This document shows, one piece after another, positions 1 to 11,714 of a stretch of DNA of 64,000 bases. Under the pieces are notes generated by a model. It saw nothing but the letters and a program-made list of their open reading frames with translations, made no database searches and was not told the origin of the DNA. The position numbers and the translations under genes were made by a program. Within the stretch, counting starts at the first letter, position 1. Each line of letters opens with the position of its first letter. The DNA is from Alentia gelatinosa (taxonomy: Eukaryota; Annelida; Polychaeta; Phyllodocida; Polynoidae): the NCBI GenBank assembly GCA_950022655.1, contig OX465587.1, positions 24,617,716 to 24,681,715 of the forward strand, written 5' to 3'.

Positions 1-465
1 TTGATTGGTGGAGTATGTGACCTCACCATCAAGGATGCTGCAACTAAAACAGTCACCTTGCGAGTTAGTAACCCTGAAGAAGCACGACACGTGATGAAAC
101 AGCTCTTACTTGACCTGGACACGCGCATTAAAACACTTTACCCGTATGTTCATGTTGTATACGGTACCTTTTTTGGGATAGAACTTGCCACCTACAACAA
201 GCACTACACGGAATTCGCTGAACAGAATATCTTGGACCTCTCAGCTATGGAGATGAACAGAGCGATTATTGATCATAATCAAGGAAACTACTTGGCTACG
301 CCACATGTGGGTACGCTTGTCTACATGAATCATTCAAAACCCAAAAAGACATCGGTGCTATACAGCAAGCTGCATGACGGATGTCACTTGGATCGGTATT
401 GGTATGACAAACTAGTGCGCATTATCCTACGTCCCATCTCTATTTGTATCCAAAACTGGCATTGA
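1..465 (+). CDS. LINE ORF1-like protein, C-terminal part (probable SGNH/esterase domain), cut by window edge
   Basis: The frame is open from base 1 to a stop at 463-465 and lacks its beginning. It starts with LIGGVCDLTIK, resembling the G-x-N/C-D-L-T block of SGNH hydrolase-like ORF1 proteins carried by CR1-type LINEs. It ends with LHDGCHLDRYWYDKL, where the D-x-x-H pair resembles the last catalytic block of SGNH hydrolases followed by a typical helix. It lies about 1 kb upstream of an intact ORF2 on the same strand, so I infer it is ORF1 of the same element. In such LINEs ORF1 is thought to bind RNA or membranes; its exact role here is unknown. The family call rests on two motifs only, and an unrelated host exon cannot be excluded. 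Confidence 0.45.
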   Translation: MIGGVCDLTIKDAATKTVTLRVSNPEEARHVMKQLLLDLDTRIKTLYPYVHVVYGTFFGIELATYNKHYTEFAEQNILDLSAMEMNRAIIDHNQGNYLATPHVGTLVYMNHSKPKKTSVLYSKLHDGCHLDRYWYDKLVRIILRPISICIQNWH

Positions 466-499
466 AAAAATCTTTTTCTGTTTCCTGAGTACCAGCATA

Positions 500-1301
500 G
501 ACCGAAAGGCTCACTGACCAGAGAGACAACCAAGTTCAATGCTAGAACCGGAAATAAGTACCCTTGGATGAAGTATTCCCAGAGACCGTAAGGCTCACTG
601 AACTAGTTTCGACTCTGTCTATGTGTTTCTTATCTGCAAATAGACTTCGTTGCCCACAAGTTAACACTGGAAAGACTTACACTTACTCAGAGACCGTAAG
701 GCTCACTGATCAACAAACTTATTCTAATTATTTCCTAGGCTTTGTGTGTTCATGTTGCATGCTATTATTTGGTAACCTGCTTACAAACCAGCTGTCCAAT
801 GAACTATTATGCACAATTATGAACTATGAATCGTTGACTCACTTTATGCAGTATCAATTTATTGATTTTACTGTCTTTCTCCTTTATATCGTGATTTATC
901 ACATATACGATCTCGGATAATAAAGACCGCAAGGCTCACTGTTGAATGAACTGCGAACTATTATGCACTATCATGAACTATTAACTACTGAACTTTAATT
1001 CGTACGTGCCATTTGACTTACTCGTCCGTTTCCTGACTTGTGTATTAGTACCTTTAATATCTTGAAATACAGAGACCGTAAGGCTCACTGCAATTTGAAC
1101 GGACTGCTGTCTCACACTTTTGAAATGTTTTCTATTTAACTCTACTACTCTATATCGGTGATTATGAACTATTACACACTATCATGAATTATTATTTACT
1201 GAACTTTAACTTATACATGCCAAGTGGTTCACTATTCCGCTTCCTGACTAGCGTATTAGTAATCTTAATATCCTGGAATACAGAGACCGTAAGGCTCACT
1301 G
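500..1301 (+). repeat. Inter-ORF repeat block with six copies of GACCGTAAGGCTCACTG
   Basis: Near-identical 17-mers GACCGTAAGGCTCACTG occur at 500-516 (one change), 584-600, 692-708, 925-941 (one change), 1074-1090 and 1285-1301. The last two copies sit at the same place in a longer unit of about 211 bases, which also shares TATTAGTA, a GAACTTTAA word and a trailing CAATTTGAAC. The block lies between the ORF1-like end and ORF2 of the LINE. It may be an internal promoter or RNA-structure array of the element, or a satellite captured by it. Confidence 0.8.
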
Positions 1302-1552
1302 CAATTTGAACATACCGTTACCACACACTTTTGGAATGTTCTCATTTCCTTTTCACCTTTCTCATTTGTCTTTCGTTTCTTCACCCCCCCAAATAAGTCC
1401 AGTGGCGGTCACAAACCTCAATTATTACTTATCACCCCCAGTGCAAGTGAGGCTGACTTGACCTTACACTTGTACTGTGTGCTGGCTGGGAATCCCCACC
1501 ATCTCACAAACTACTACATCCACTCATCTCATATATATACCATCCCAATTGT

Positions 1553-4390
1553 ATGCCTAGCAAAGGCCTCAGTCTAGTCCATGTGAATGTTAGGAGCCTT
1601 TTTCCAAATTTAGACCAAGTCTCTTTACTATTTGGGAAGGATGACATCATTAGCATATCTGAGACCTGGATTGACAGTCGGTATGCTGACAACTTAGTAC
1701 ATATTGAAGGCTACTCTTTGTTCAGGCAGGATAGGGAGAATAGAATTGGAGGTGGTATCGCATGTTATATAAAAACGGATTTTGGAGCATACGCTACGAA
1801 GGAAGCCCGCATGTCTGGGACCACGGATGAACTAGAGTACTTAACAGTAACCATCAAAAAGCCTAATTTTAGGAAACTAACAATTATCACGTTATACAGA
1901 CCACATAAGACTAGTATGGCTGTAGCAGTAGATATTTTAGAAAGTATATTAACCTCGGAGGCCGTAAGGAATACCGAGATATGGTGTCTAGGTGATCTTA
2001 ATTGCAATCTTCTTGACAAAGCTGACCATCATAGGGAAAAACTTCTACATTTCAGTAAAGAATGGGGACTTAAGCAATACGTTCAGGATATCACTAGACC
2101 TAACGAAAATGGTGGTTCGATAATCGACCTTCTATTCACTAATTGCCCAATAGTTAAAGAAAGTGGAGTGCGCTCACATTTAATTAGTGATCACCTACCA
2201 GTCTATGCAACACGAAAGAAAACGCAATCAAATGCCAAGAAAGCGGAGTTTCATGGTCGCAGTTACAAATTGTATAGTTACGACTCAATGGCTGATTATC
2301 TAAATGGTATTGACTGGTGTCCCTTTTGGGAAATGACCGATGTTAACGACATGTGGAGATTTATAGAGAAAAGTATCCTGTCTTATCTAGATAAGACCTG
2401 TCCTTCCAGGCATATGAAATATGTGAAAAAGAAAGAACCCTGGGTTAGTGACGATATCTACGACCTGATAGAGGAACGCCACCAAAAGATGACGATGTTT
2501 TCCTCCACTAAGGACCCAGTTTACCTGAAGGAGGCGAAAAAATTGAGTCATAAACTAAAAAATGCATTACGCTCTGCACGAAACGAGTTTTGTAAATCGC
2601 AAATCGAGAACTCAAGATCGAACCCTAAAGAGTTCTGGCGGTTAATTGGTGGCTTACTGAACCCTGGTGATACCCTGAGCGAGTGTTCCCTGGTTGACGA
2701 TTGCACTGGCGAGGAAATTTCCTATGATGAAACAGCAGAATTTATCAATGACTATTTCTCAACAATAGGCGAAAAATTATTTGCTAACAGGGATCGAACT
2801 GCATTTGATAATAACCTAGAATATCTAAAAAACGTACGCTCCGAAAATGACCCCAAAGAACTTGTAATCGTGAAAGTTGACTTTCTGAAGTTTGTCAAGG
2901 AAATATGTATACACAAGAGCTCTGGTATCACTGGAATATCCATGAGAGTGATCAAAGACGCAATGCGCATCTTGGTAGATGAATTCGTCCTTCTCATGAA
3001 TGTATCGTTAAACAGGGGCATAGTCCCTGAAGCGTGGAAAACTGGTACGGTAATCCCGATACCCAAGGGAGGGAACCTTAAAAGTGTCGTTAACTGGCGT
3101 CCCATCACACTGTTGTCAGCCCCTGCAAAGATTTTAGAAAAACTTGTGTACTGCGAATTATATACATATGTTGATTCTAACTCACTGCTAACTGGCAAGC
3201 AACTTGGGTTTAGGAAGAAAGTAGGGACGATAGATGCCGTCTTTCAATATGTTAACGACTTATACACGGCCAGGAACCAAAGTCATGTTACCGCTGCTTG
3301 TTATGTCGACCTGCAAAAAGCGTTCGACTCTGTCCCGCACTCACTCCTACTAGCTAAACTAAAGTACCAAATGAATATACCAGCTAAACTGGTCACCTGG
3401 TCTTCAAACTATCTAAAAGACAGGAAGCAGTGTGTAATCATGAACCAGAAAACTTCAGCCACATCTGCAGTTAACTATGGTGTACCCCAAGGATCGGTCC
3501 TGGGGCCTCTCTACTTCATCCTCTTTATTAATGATATGTGCCAGGGTCTATCTGACTCAACTTATATTCAGTATGCAGACGATCTGGTCTTCTATACGTC
3601 TGGACTCAATCAATTAGATGTTGCATCAAAAATGCAAAAATCGTTGGATGTTATCGCAACCTGGTGTAATACCAACGGCATGACAATAAACTCCGGCAAA
3701 ACTAAATGTGTATGGTACGCGTCTAGTCGTAGAAAACCCCACTTGCCCGATCTTAAACTTAACTGTAACAACAAGGTTCTCAGCACTGTCGATAAATATA
3801 AATACCTCGGCGTAACCATCGACTCAGGCTTGATGTTCAAACAACATATCAGGGAAATGGTTAGGAATGTACACAGTAGGTTATTTAAGTTAGCAAAGCT
3901 CAGACAAAAAATTAGTTGTGATGTCGCCCTACAGATCTACACCTCAACGATAAGACCCATGCTTGAATACTGTTCCTTTGTTGTGGACGGAGCATCCGTG
4001 GCGGAAATACACCATTGTCAAGTAGCTCAAAACAGAGCATTACGAATAGTTCAGGGCTTCACTGTCAGGTTTCAATCAAATGACACGCTACATGAAAAGT
4101 TTAAGATAGATTACTTAGACTGCAGAAGAAATATTCAGTTACTGTCTCTAATGCACAAAATGTCTCAGAATCCGGGAAGCTTGGATGTTCGAGTAAGAAG
4201 GACACGTAGTGACAGTCGTATCAAGTTCAAAGCACCTAGAATTAAAAGTAGTCACTATCAACGCTCACCAATATATCGGGGTACTAGGTCTTGGGACATG
4301 CAGACTGAAAGCATACAAAAGGCTACTTCAAAAGGGGAGTTCAAGCTTCTGGTTAAGAGGAAACTCTCTGTATATGAGTGGATGGCATAA
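1553..4390 (+). CDS. LINE ORF2: AP-type endonuclease plus reverse transcriptase, 945 aa, intact
   Basis: This polyprotein nicks target DNA and reverse-transcribes the element RNA at the nick. The N-terminal endonuclease-exonuclease-phosphatase domain (about residues 1-230) shows LVHVNVRSL, SISETWID, LGDLNCNL, SIIDLLFTN and SDHLPVY. The reverse transcriptase (about 460-760) shows NWRPITLLS, VDLQKAFDSVPH, YGVPQGSVLGPL, the catalytic YADD, and YLGVTID. The C-terminal part is a thumb-like region ending before the stop. Length fits CR1/L2/Rex-type ORF2 proteins. No stop or frameshift interrupts it. The frame stays open upstream to 1457 and the residues just before the first Met (HPNC) look coding-like, so the true start could be upstream or use reinitiation after ORF1. 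Clade assignment (CR1-like) is by overall motif style and is less sure than the function. Confidence 0.95.
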   Translation: MPSKGLSLVHVNVRSLFPNLDQVSLLFGKDDIISISETWIDSRYADNLVHIEGYSLFRQDRENRIGGGIACYIKTDFGAYATKEARMSGTTDELEYLTVTIKKPNFRKLTIITLYRPHKTSMAVAVDILESILTSEAVRNTEIWCLGDLNCNLLDKADHHREKLLHFSKEWGLKQYVQDITRPNENGGSIIDLLFTNCPIVKESGVRSHLISDHLPVYATRKKTQSNAKKAEFHGRSYKLYSYDSMADYLNGIDWCPFWEMTDVNDMWRFIEKSILSYLDKTCPSRHMKYVKKKEPWVSDDIYDLIEERHQKMTMFSSTKDPVYLKEAKKLSHKLKNALRSARNEFCKSQIENSRSNPKEFWRLIGGLLNPGDTLSECSLVDDCTGEEISYDETAEFINDYFSTIGEKLFANRDRTAFDNNLEYLKNVRSENDPKELVIVKVDFLKFVKEICIHKSSGITGISMRVIKDAMRILVDEFVLLMNVSLNRGIVPEAWKTGTVIPIPKGGNLKSVVNWRPITLLSAPAKILEKLVYCELYTYVDSNSLLTGKQLGFRKKVGTIDAVFQYVNDLYTARNQSHVTAACYVDLQKAFDSVPHSLLLAKLKYQMNIPAKLVTWSSNYLKDRKQCVIMNQKTSATSAVNYGVPQGSVLGPLYFILFINDMCQGLSDSTYIQYADDLVFYTSGLNQLDVASKMQKSLDVIATWCNTNGMTINSGKTKCVWYASSRRKPHLPDLKLNCNNKVLSTVDKYKYLGVTIDSGLMFKQHIREMVRNVHSRLFKLAKLRQKISCDVALQIYTSTIRPMLEYCSFVVDGASVAEIHHCQVAQNRALRIVQGFTVRFQSNDTLHEKFKIDYLDCRRNIQLLSLMHKMSQNPGSLDVRVRRTRSDSRIKFKAPRIKSSHYQRSPIYRGTRSWDMQTESIQKATSKGEFKLLVKRKLSVYEWMA

Positions 4391-4590
4391 GTTACTTTGT
4401 TTGTCAGACCATTTCTCATCCACCATCCATCAATATTCATCAATCACTACTGTACAAATATTGTCCTAGTGTTAAGGATCTTGATGTATTACGTTGACGG
4501 CTGTAATGATGATTGTATTCCACTTTATACTTCCAGTGGAAGATCTGTCCTGATGTGACAGAACTGGTCGCAATAAAATAAAAATAAAAA

Positions 4591-5627
4591 GTCTTGTTAT
4601 CATCCACGTAAAATATACATTTTGTTGGCCTCCGCACATGTTTTTTAATTGGGCAGCGGATTTACCTGCAATGATATCACGCCTTACCTTCATATCCACG
4701 TGTGATATATTGCAGCTCTATATGTTTCACATCATCACCATACACTTTACTATACATTTATATAAACATATAACATGTAGACATTAGATGACTCTCTCTA
4801 CAGAGGACGTACATATGCCCAAAGACTCCACATTAGGCATACACATGTACCTGGGGGCCGTTGAATAAACTGCGAGCGACAAAAATGCATCCAGAAGTGT
4901 CTTTGGGGCCATAGTGTTGTATAAAATAATGTGCTGCAAAGAGAAGACAATAAAAGTAATCTAAACCCCGTACAAGGTGCTGTATACAAATACGTTAATT
5001 CAGGAAATATCTTCTCTTTTGCCATACAACACTGAATGTAAAAGGATCGTCCAAATATCGTTTATCGTTGGAGTTATCGTATCGTCCAGCACAGCACCAG
5101 AAACGAACGAACTTAATTCAAAAGCCTCCAGTATCTTTAGACTCTCTACATCGGCCACGCATTCGCGAATTCTCCTCTATATCTAGACAGGTAAATCCCT
5201 GAGAACCCCTCCATTGTCCGAGTACTTTGCAAATTGCCTACAGGACTTGGGGATAGGGCCAGAAGCACCAGTAAAAGACGGATTAACGTTGAGTGCTTTT
5301 ACATGGGTACGTTAGCACCCCTCTCTCCTGCTTCATCGCATCCTGAGCTGTCGCCGCATACCTCGCCCCCGGCTTTGTATAGGTTCCCCTGTGAGAAGGC
5401 CAGGGTACCCCTGCCTCCACCATTACAGTCCCCCTCAACCCCCTCCATCCACTTGACCACAACTCAAGCAAACCACCATTGGCATAATCACCATGAGTTG
5501 ATTCTTGGAGAACCACCTGGTTAGATCCGCTAGGAAAACAGCAGCCTCACAGGTATAGTGAGGTCATTATGTGCTTGAGCATAACCATGTTGTAACATCC
5601 GGAGGGGAGGGGACTCAGTGAGAGGTA
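4591..5627. other. Unassigned intergenic segment
   Basis: Open frames here are short and low in complexity, with no motif I recognise on either strand. The part from 5230 to 5520 is C-rich and gives a proline-rich frame, but there is no splice context or domain that supports an exon. Confidence 0.5.
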
Positions 5628-6385
5628 TGGGCATATACATTACTAACACATATACATTACTAATACATATTTACATTACTAACACATATACATTACTAAT
5701 ACATATATACATTACTCATACATATACATTACTAATACATAGACATTACTCATACATATCCGTTACTCATACATAGACATTACTCATACATATTCATTAC
5801 TCATACATATACATTATTAATACATATACATTACTAATACATAGACATTACTCATACATATACATTACTCATACATAGACATTACTCATACATATTCATT
5901 ACTCATACATATACATTATTAATACATATACATTACTAATACATAGACATTACTCATACATATACATTACTCATACATATGCATTACTCATACATAGACA
6001 TTACTAATACATATACATTACTAATACATATACATTACTAATACATAGACATTACTCATACATATGCATTACTCATACATATGCATTATTAATACATAGA
6101 CATTGCTAATACATATACATTACTAATATATATACATTACTAATACATATACATTACTCATACATATAAATTACTCATACATAGACATTACTCATACATA
6201 TTCATTACTCATACATATGCATTATTAATACATAGACATTGCCAATACATATACATTACTAATATATATACATTACTAATACATATACATTGCTCATACA
6301 TATAAATTACTCATACATAGACATTACTCATACATAGACATTACTAATACAGATATACATTACTCATACTATACATTACCCATAT
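5628..6385. repeat. Minisatellite, 16-17 bp unit like TACATATACATTACTAA
   Basis: About 45 tandem copies of a 16-17 base unit alternate between variants TACATATACATTACTAA and TACATAGACATTACTCA. A higher-order order is visible: blocks carrying TTCATTACTCATACATATACATTATTAA-type runs recur around 5790 and 5900, and again with changes around 6060-6240. It is AT-rich and non-coding. Confidence 0.95.
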
Positions 6386-8990
6386 ATAGTTCTAGAAGGA
6401 CAACACTCATCTATAGGCCTATGGGGATATCGTATATCTATTTGCATATAATCATATATGTCTGTATAAAAGTACTACTCATACATATAGATCTTTAAGT
6501 ACTTTACTCGCGGGTACACATACGTTTGATAGGGTCATCAATCACTGATAGGTCCATATGAACATCAAAGCAGATCTGGATCTATTTCGACATCTCTCAT
6601 TTTAGGTCTATGGAGATGCATCCAGGTATGCTATCGGTGGCTAATCGCCCGTCTATTGTGGATTATAATCATTCTGTAGGGTAGAGTTTAATTATGGGCC
6701 GTGAGATGGGGCAAGGTTTAACAGTCATTGAAGTGGACAGTTGGCTGGTACAGTTGGGAAGATTTAGGCGGGAGGGGCGTAGTTACTAATTCGGAAGTGA
6801 CTAATAATTTTCATATTAAATGCCTAGTCAGTTTCCCCTTGTTAAACACCTTGAAATATTATAGATTAATAAGATATTACCTGTAATCCTCATTTGAAGG
6901 TACAATTTAGGCATGCAGAGCTGGGCCGTACGACGGAGTACAGCACACGGGGAGGTTCACCATTTTTACGATATAGGGAGCAAAGTTTGCCTTTGCAGAG
7001 CTTTCGAAGCGGAAAATTTTCTCATAGAAAATACGCAAAGAATACATACGGGCAAAACATGCAGCAAAATATGCACTCTAAATAATTTATAAAGAACCTT
7101 CACACAGAGTACAAGTTATTTCCTAACTCTATTTTAGAGAGATTATAATTCTAAGTTGCTGTTTCCGTCAAATTTCAAAATATTAAGTGGGGATCCTGTG
7201 CTCAATTTTGAATATTACATGCTCGTTTCTGTGGCAACAATCATAGGAGAGCCAGAAATGGCAGCTTCCCTTGGAGTGCCAAGAATTTGCTAATGCCATC
7301 AGGCCCCTTGTCTGTTGCCTTAGATCATGAAAGCTTCACTAACACTGTTGGTGTTTCTAAAGTGTCAAATCCCAGAATCATATGAAGTATTTCTATTGAG
7401 TTGTTGGGTCATTGATTACTGCTGATCTACATTATTAAGAAACGTGACATTGATCTATACATAGGATCAGATTGTGCTCCAGTAAAGAGGGTAATGCCAA
7501 ATCTAAACCTCACCCTTCAAGATGTAGCCTGAGGACCTTGCAAGCTCTGAGACAGCTGTAGCACTGAAAAGGTGCAATTCAATGACAGTTTTCCTGAAGC
7601 TCATTCAAAATGCACCAAAGTTCAAAGATGAATGAGCACACTAAAAGAAACTGAGATGTTCATGTGAGCAAATTCTTCTGAAATCAATATCCATTGAGAG
7701 TATAGATGAGATGAAAGGACTGTTTTGACCCTATTCCAGAGAATTGACAAGGGGAATTAGTGAAGAATCACATCAGAAAGATTATCACAGATAGCTAGAC
7801 AAGCAAAAGTCCAACATCAATACCAGTTCCAAAACACAAAGATATAATGACCTAAAAAATGCTGGTCACTATACTGCTCAAGTCCGGTCATTCTTCCCTC
7901 AACATAAGTATCAGAAATAAGAAATCTAAGTAGTGAAGGGAAGAGGGCGACGTGAATCCACAAGTTTTGCCTTGTCTGAATGACTCTTAGTTAAACTGCA
8001 TAGTCAACAAAGGTTATACTTACCATATATTATCGGTGATCAGGTTATTATACCCTGAGGCATCATTTTCCCAAATCTACAAATCAAACATTGGGTTTCT
8101 TTTGGTAATAGAATGGGAAATAATTGATCAACATAGATTTTTGGGTGGGGTAACCAGAAGCACACCTTTTTACTTTAGAAACATAAAAACCACAATTTAT
8201 CGGCGACAAAATAACATCTGAAGGAGGTGGTTCACTAAACATTGCCTGACCCTTGCCTAGCTGTGATACATCTACCGACTACGGCGGACTCCATAAGGAT
8301 GCCTCGCCTGAGACAAATTACCGTCCGTTTGTTGCCGACAAAGGTTAATATATGTCTAAAATCGGTAGATATGTATTGGGCTTAACGATTATAAATGCGC
8401 GCTGATTAGTTTTCAAATAGATCCACCCACCGACCTTTCTACAGGGTGCCTGTAATCGGTGGCCTTTTCGAATGCAAGTAGAAATGGTATAAACATATAT
8501 TCTGCTTGGTCACTTGACAATATAAGCTCCACTAAAAGGACCAACAGACTACCAGACCCATTACTTAAGTATGCGTAAAATGTATAGTAAAAAGTCAGTT
8601 TCGGCTGGTGTAGAATGTAGAGTTCTGGAGGTAAAGACATCCTCTCAGCACGAGTTACTCAAAGGGCAAAAGAAACAATACATAAAAAAAGACATACAGA
8701 CTTTTATTATTGTTAATACAATACATCTGCCTAGAGGAAAATAATATAAGTTGTTCTTATTATCTACGATGGCGGATTCCGTATGTAATTAATAAGGTTT
8801 CCTGTTTTTAACTAATTGACGAATTCATCCCCCATCAAACTGCTGCAGACATAGAGGAGTCATGAAGACATCGCCATGACCGTACGATGAACTGGACCTG
8901 CTCTGGGACAACAGTCACGAACTTATAGATTCCCTGTCAAAGCATTGGCTGTGAAGCATTGTCGTCCTTATTGTGTGTGGGCAACGTCAA
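6386..8990. other. Unassigned intergenic segment
   Basis: No gene, RNA or transposon end is supported. The stretch 7200-7950 has a more even base composition than its flanks and could be a decayed transposon coding region, but every frame is broken and no family motif is readable. Confidence 0.45.
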
Positions 8991-9007
8991 TCTGGGCTCG
9001 CATACAT

Positions 9008-9150
9008 ACACAATATTGACTGGTTTCAGATACAAGCGGTCGTATGCTCTCAGTATACACGTAGTAATATCCGAGCGCATATGATAATAGTGCGTTGCCA
9101 ACTCCGATAAGCATAGAACCGCTTTTTTCTGAAACCAGTTTATGTTGTAT
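9008..9150. repeat. Foldback element, P family (copy P1)
   Basis: Imperfect inverted arms (CAATATTGACTGGTTTCAGA at the left, its complement near 9129-9147 at the right) surround a core with GTAATATCCGAGCG. The right flank ATTCATTACCCACC matches the right flank of the related copy at 39.4-39.5 kb. Confidence 0.7.
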
Positions 9151-9644
9151 TCATTACCCACCTTTATCCAACTGGATATTTAAATATTAGTGAATCATAT
9201 CAAATTATACATGCAAAAATGATACATTTTTGCAGACCTACTGTAATAATTGACACATATTGATGAAAGTAATATGTGCTTTAATGACCGGTGCTGTTCC
9301 CTCTATCAATAATACGTTGGTGATTTATATTTTGGTGAGCGTTTTTCGGCTGTTTCTGCACAGTAGAATATTTTCCACTTGGGTAGTTATGATCCGAGAA
9401 TCCGGAAAGTTACATCGAGTTTGTATTCCATATCAGTAATACCGAATATGAATTCCACGTCAACAAAGGTCATAGCCAAATGGGCACACTTCAATAGGCG
9501 ATTGTAAATCTGAAGTCGTTGAAATTCATGTGGACATAATCTGAAGTGTTATCGTTTATATTGGCTCCTGCTTGCATAGCTCTTCACTGTGGCAGAATAC
9601 TCACGCCGGGTAAGTCTCTTGTTGTTTTGGTTTGTAGATAGTTA

Positions 9645-9926
9645 GGCCCAGCGTCTACCTACTACGATATGGCTCCGATATAGTCTACGATGCACCTCCC
9701 GATAAAAAATCAAAATCGCGTCAGAAGGTCAGTTGATATCGGGGCAGTTGACCACGTTTCTGCTATTAGACACCGATAAAAACCCCATACAATGCATGGT
9801 GGATTGGCATGTCTAGACATATGTCTACGATTTTGCACCTTCCCGATATGTCTCCGATATTGACTTTTTGTATCGGAGCCATATCGGTAGGTCTAAATTT
9901 CTATCGTAGTAGGTGGACGCCGGGAC
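9645..9926. mobile_element. MITE with Harbinger-like ends (copy M1), TSD TTA
   Basis: Terminal inverted repeats of about 25 bases share the core GCGTCYACCTACTACGATA. The copy is flanked by TTA on both sides (9642-9644 and 9927-9929). A 3-base TWA-type duplication and G-rich tips fit PIF/Harbinger. The interior is built from CGATA-containing words and carries no ORF. Copy M2 at 38.8 kb has the same ends. Confidence 0.75.
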
Positions 9927-9929
9927 TTA

Positions 9930-10950
9930 CTGTACTTTTTGAAGCAACTTAAAGGCATATCTTACAATTAGCAGTGGTGCCACCTGGTGATATTTAAACA
10001 TTCCCATTTATACATTGAAATTGGCAATTTGTGGCATTTTCCAAACTGAAATGAGCAAAATTTAAGTTTTGTTTAGTTTGACCGAACCCATTAAGTAAAA
10101 TAGGCCCATTTTCATTTGCTATATTTATATAGGAAATGTACTGAAAAGTATAGTTTTCTTCAATTCTCTCAAAAACAAGGAATGTTTTTTAAAATTCCAA
10201 TTGTAGGATCATACATCTACTATATTCTGTGAAAGTTTGGAGAAAATGACATTGGTTTTATCATGTGTAAAAACCTAATTTAAAAAAATTCTATGTGTTC
10301 CAATATAATTCTAACATAATCTCTATATCAAAAAATAGCACGGTGACCCCAACGTTTAAGTTATCTGTTTGATCTATAACACTTTGAGCTCATCGTGTTC
10401 AGATGAGAATGACATGAGTTTTGATTTTCAGACCATATTGTCTGATATGCCTTCATAATTTATATAATTATGCAAAAGAATAGCTTCTGAAACTAAGCAC
10501 AGTCATTACAGATAACATAGGTCTATCAATTATGCGACTCATAGCCAGTCTAATAAAATTATATCTCAGTTCTGGTGGGTGTCATGGCAATGGTATTACT
10601 CAGTATTTCATACATTGTACATACAAAGTGTCTGGATACAGTAGAATCTACCGATTTTATAGTATTTCGTCTAAACGGCCAAGGACAACTGAAATAGGTA
10701 TTTCACTTTGGAGGGACACCTTATCAGATTTGAGAGGGCTGTGCAGGAACAAGGCTACAGATTATCTGAATTTTTTGTGTATGGTATGCATGTGTACTTG
10801 GTAGACCGGGGTACAAACAATCTGCCCATAGGCAACGGCCTGTGCAGGTCCCTGTAGGCGTCAGGTAGGCGTCATGTAAGCTGTCTGTGTGGTTATATCA
10901 GCGTCTACCCAAGGTATGCCATGATATATAGCCTAACCATTGACATACTG
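9930..10950. other. Unassigned AT-rich segment
   Basis: Short frames only; I see no domain, RNA gene or repeat border here. Confidence 0.5.
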
Positions 10951-10952
10951 AA

Positions 10953-11015
10953 AAACCCTGCTTAAGGGGGCAACCCGCATAAGAGGTATCGACGGTGACC
11001 CCTTTAGGCAGGGTT
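10953..11015. repeat. Short palindrome with AACCCTGCTTAAGGGG arms
   Basis: The left arm AACCCTGCTTAAGGGG pairs with the right arm CCCCTTTAGGCAGGGTT around a 30-base loop. The right-arm tip GCAGGGTTCTACT recurs at 44272-44284, so this is a dispersed repeat end and not a chance palindrome. Confidence 0.5.
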
Positions 11016-11034
11016 CTACTGTAAGGCCCGGCGT

Positions 11035-11061
11035 CCACCTACTACGATAGAAAATAAGACC
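11035..11061. mobile_element. Solo end of the M-type MITE (M3)
   Basis: A single terminal repeat GGCCCGGCGTCCACCTACTA continuing CGATAG follows TAA, as in M1 and M2. No matching right end was found downstream, so this is a truncated copy. Confidence 0.6.
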
Positions 11062-11361
11062 ATAATTATCTGAGCCTAATGATACATGCAATGTGCTAAG
11101 GGTGACCTATATGATCTGGAAAAATAAATGTAATAGTGTGAAAATATGAAGTTCACCACTGCAATTCGAGATCAAGTTTGCAATGAATGAAAAGAGGCGT
11201 AATTATAAAATGTAGTTCTAGCATACAGGGTAGTCTGTCAGTTCCAGTAAGTCTGACCTATGCCTTCCTCCTCTAAGATCCATACACCTCTCATCGCAGT
11301 ACCCTCTGCCTCCAGCAGCTCCCTATCCAAGAACCCCCTCCACGACTAGAGTGGTTTCACC

Positions 11362-11600
11362 GGTCAGCCTCAAGTGTGGCTCCTTTAATTCGCGTCCCTG
11401 GAGAGGCAGGGAGCGCCACTTGGATCTCCCTGGACCTGCCTGAGACCACCTGCTCGGAGCTGCTCGCTGAGCGGCTCAGGGAGCAGCTCGTCCACACTCA
11501 GCCCCTCTCGCCGCAGCTGTGGCCGTCCAGCCCGCCACCGGCGCGCCCGGCAGAGATCGGCAGATTAATACAGCATTGTGCAGACCTGTCGAGGCAATGG
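11362..11600 (+). other. Possible coding exon, GC-rich, family unknown
   Basis: A GC-rich segment in AT-rich surroundings has an open frame reading RVPGEAGSATWISLDLPE, then a leucine/glutamate-rich helix-like stretch ending LLAERLREQL, then a proline-rich part. The pattern would fit the edge of a ubiquitin-like or RA-type fold. A weak acceptor CCGGTCAG lies at its left. There is no start codon or second exon that I can connect, so it could equally be a CpG-rich non-coding patch. Confidence 0.25.
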
Positions 11601-11714
11601 GTAATCCCTTTGATTTGGCGTATCGTATTCGGCTTATTCACCATTACCCGCCTCCTCTGTCTTTGTATTTCTCGACTCCGGATAATGCAGCTCCTCCAGT
11701 GCATATATTTATAG

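Larger units (their letters stand above)
1..4590 (+). mobile_element. CR1-like non-LTR retrotransposon (LINE), 5' end outside the window
   Basis: The element runs from a probable ORF1 end, through a repeat-bearing inter-ORF segment, to a complete ORF2 at 1553-4390 and a 3' UTR of about 200 bases. The 3' UTR finishes in an A-rich AATAAAATAAAAATAAAAA tail at 4572-4590, which I take as the 3' end. No LTRs or terminal inverted repeats are seen. The uninterrupted 945-codon ORF2 suggests a young and possibly still competent copy. The target-site duplication cannot be checked because the 5' end is missing. Confidence 0.8.

Noticed and set aside
1504..4443. Minus-strand open frames over the LINE
   Set aside because: Antisense shadows of ORF2, which carries all endonuclease and reverse-transcriptase motifs.
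5628..6385. CRISPR-like or origin-like direct repeats
   Set aside because: Units are contiguous without unique spacers and diverge gradually; this is a eukaryotic minisatellite.
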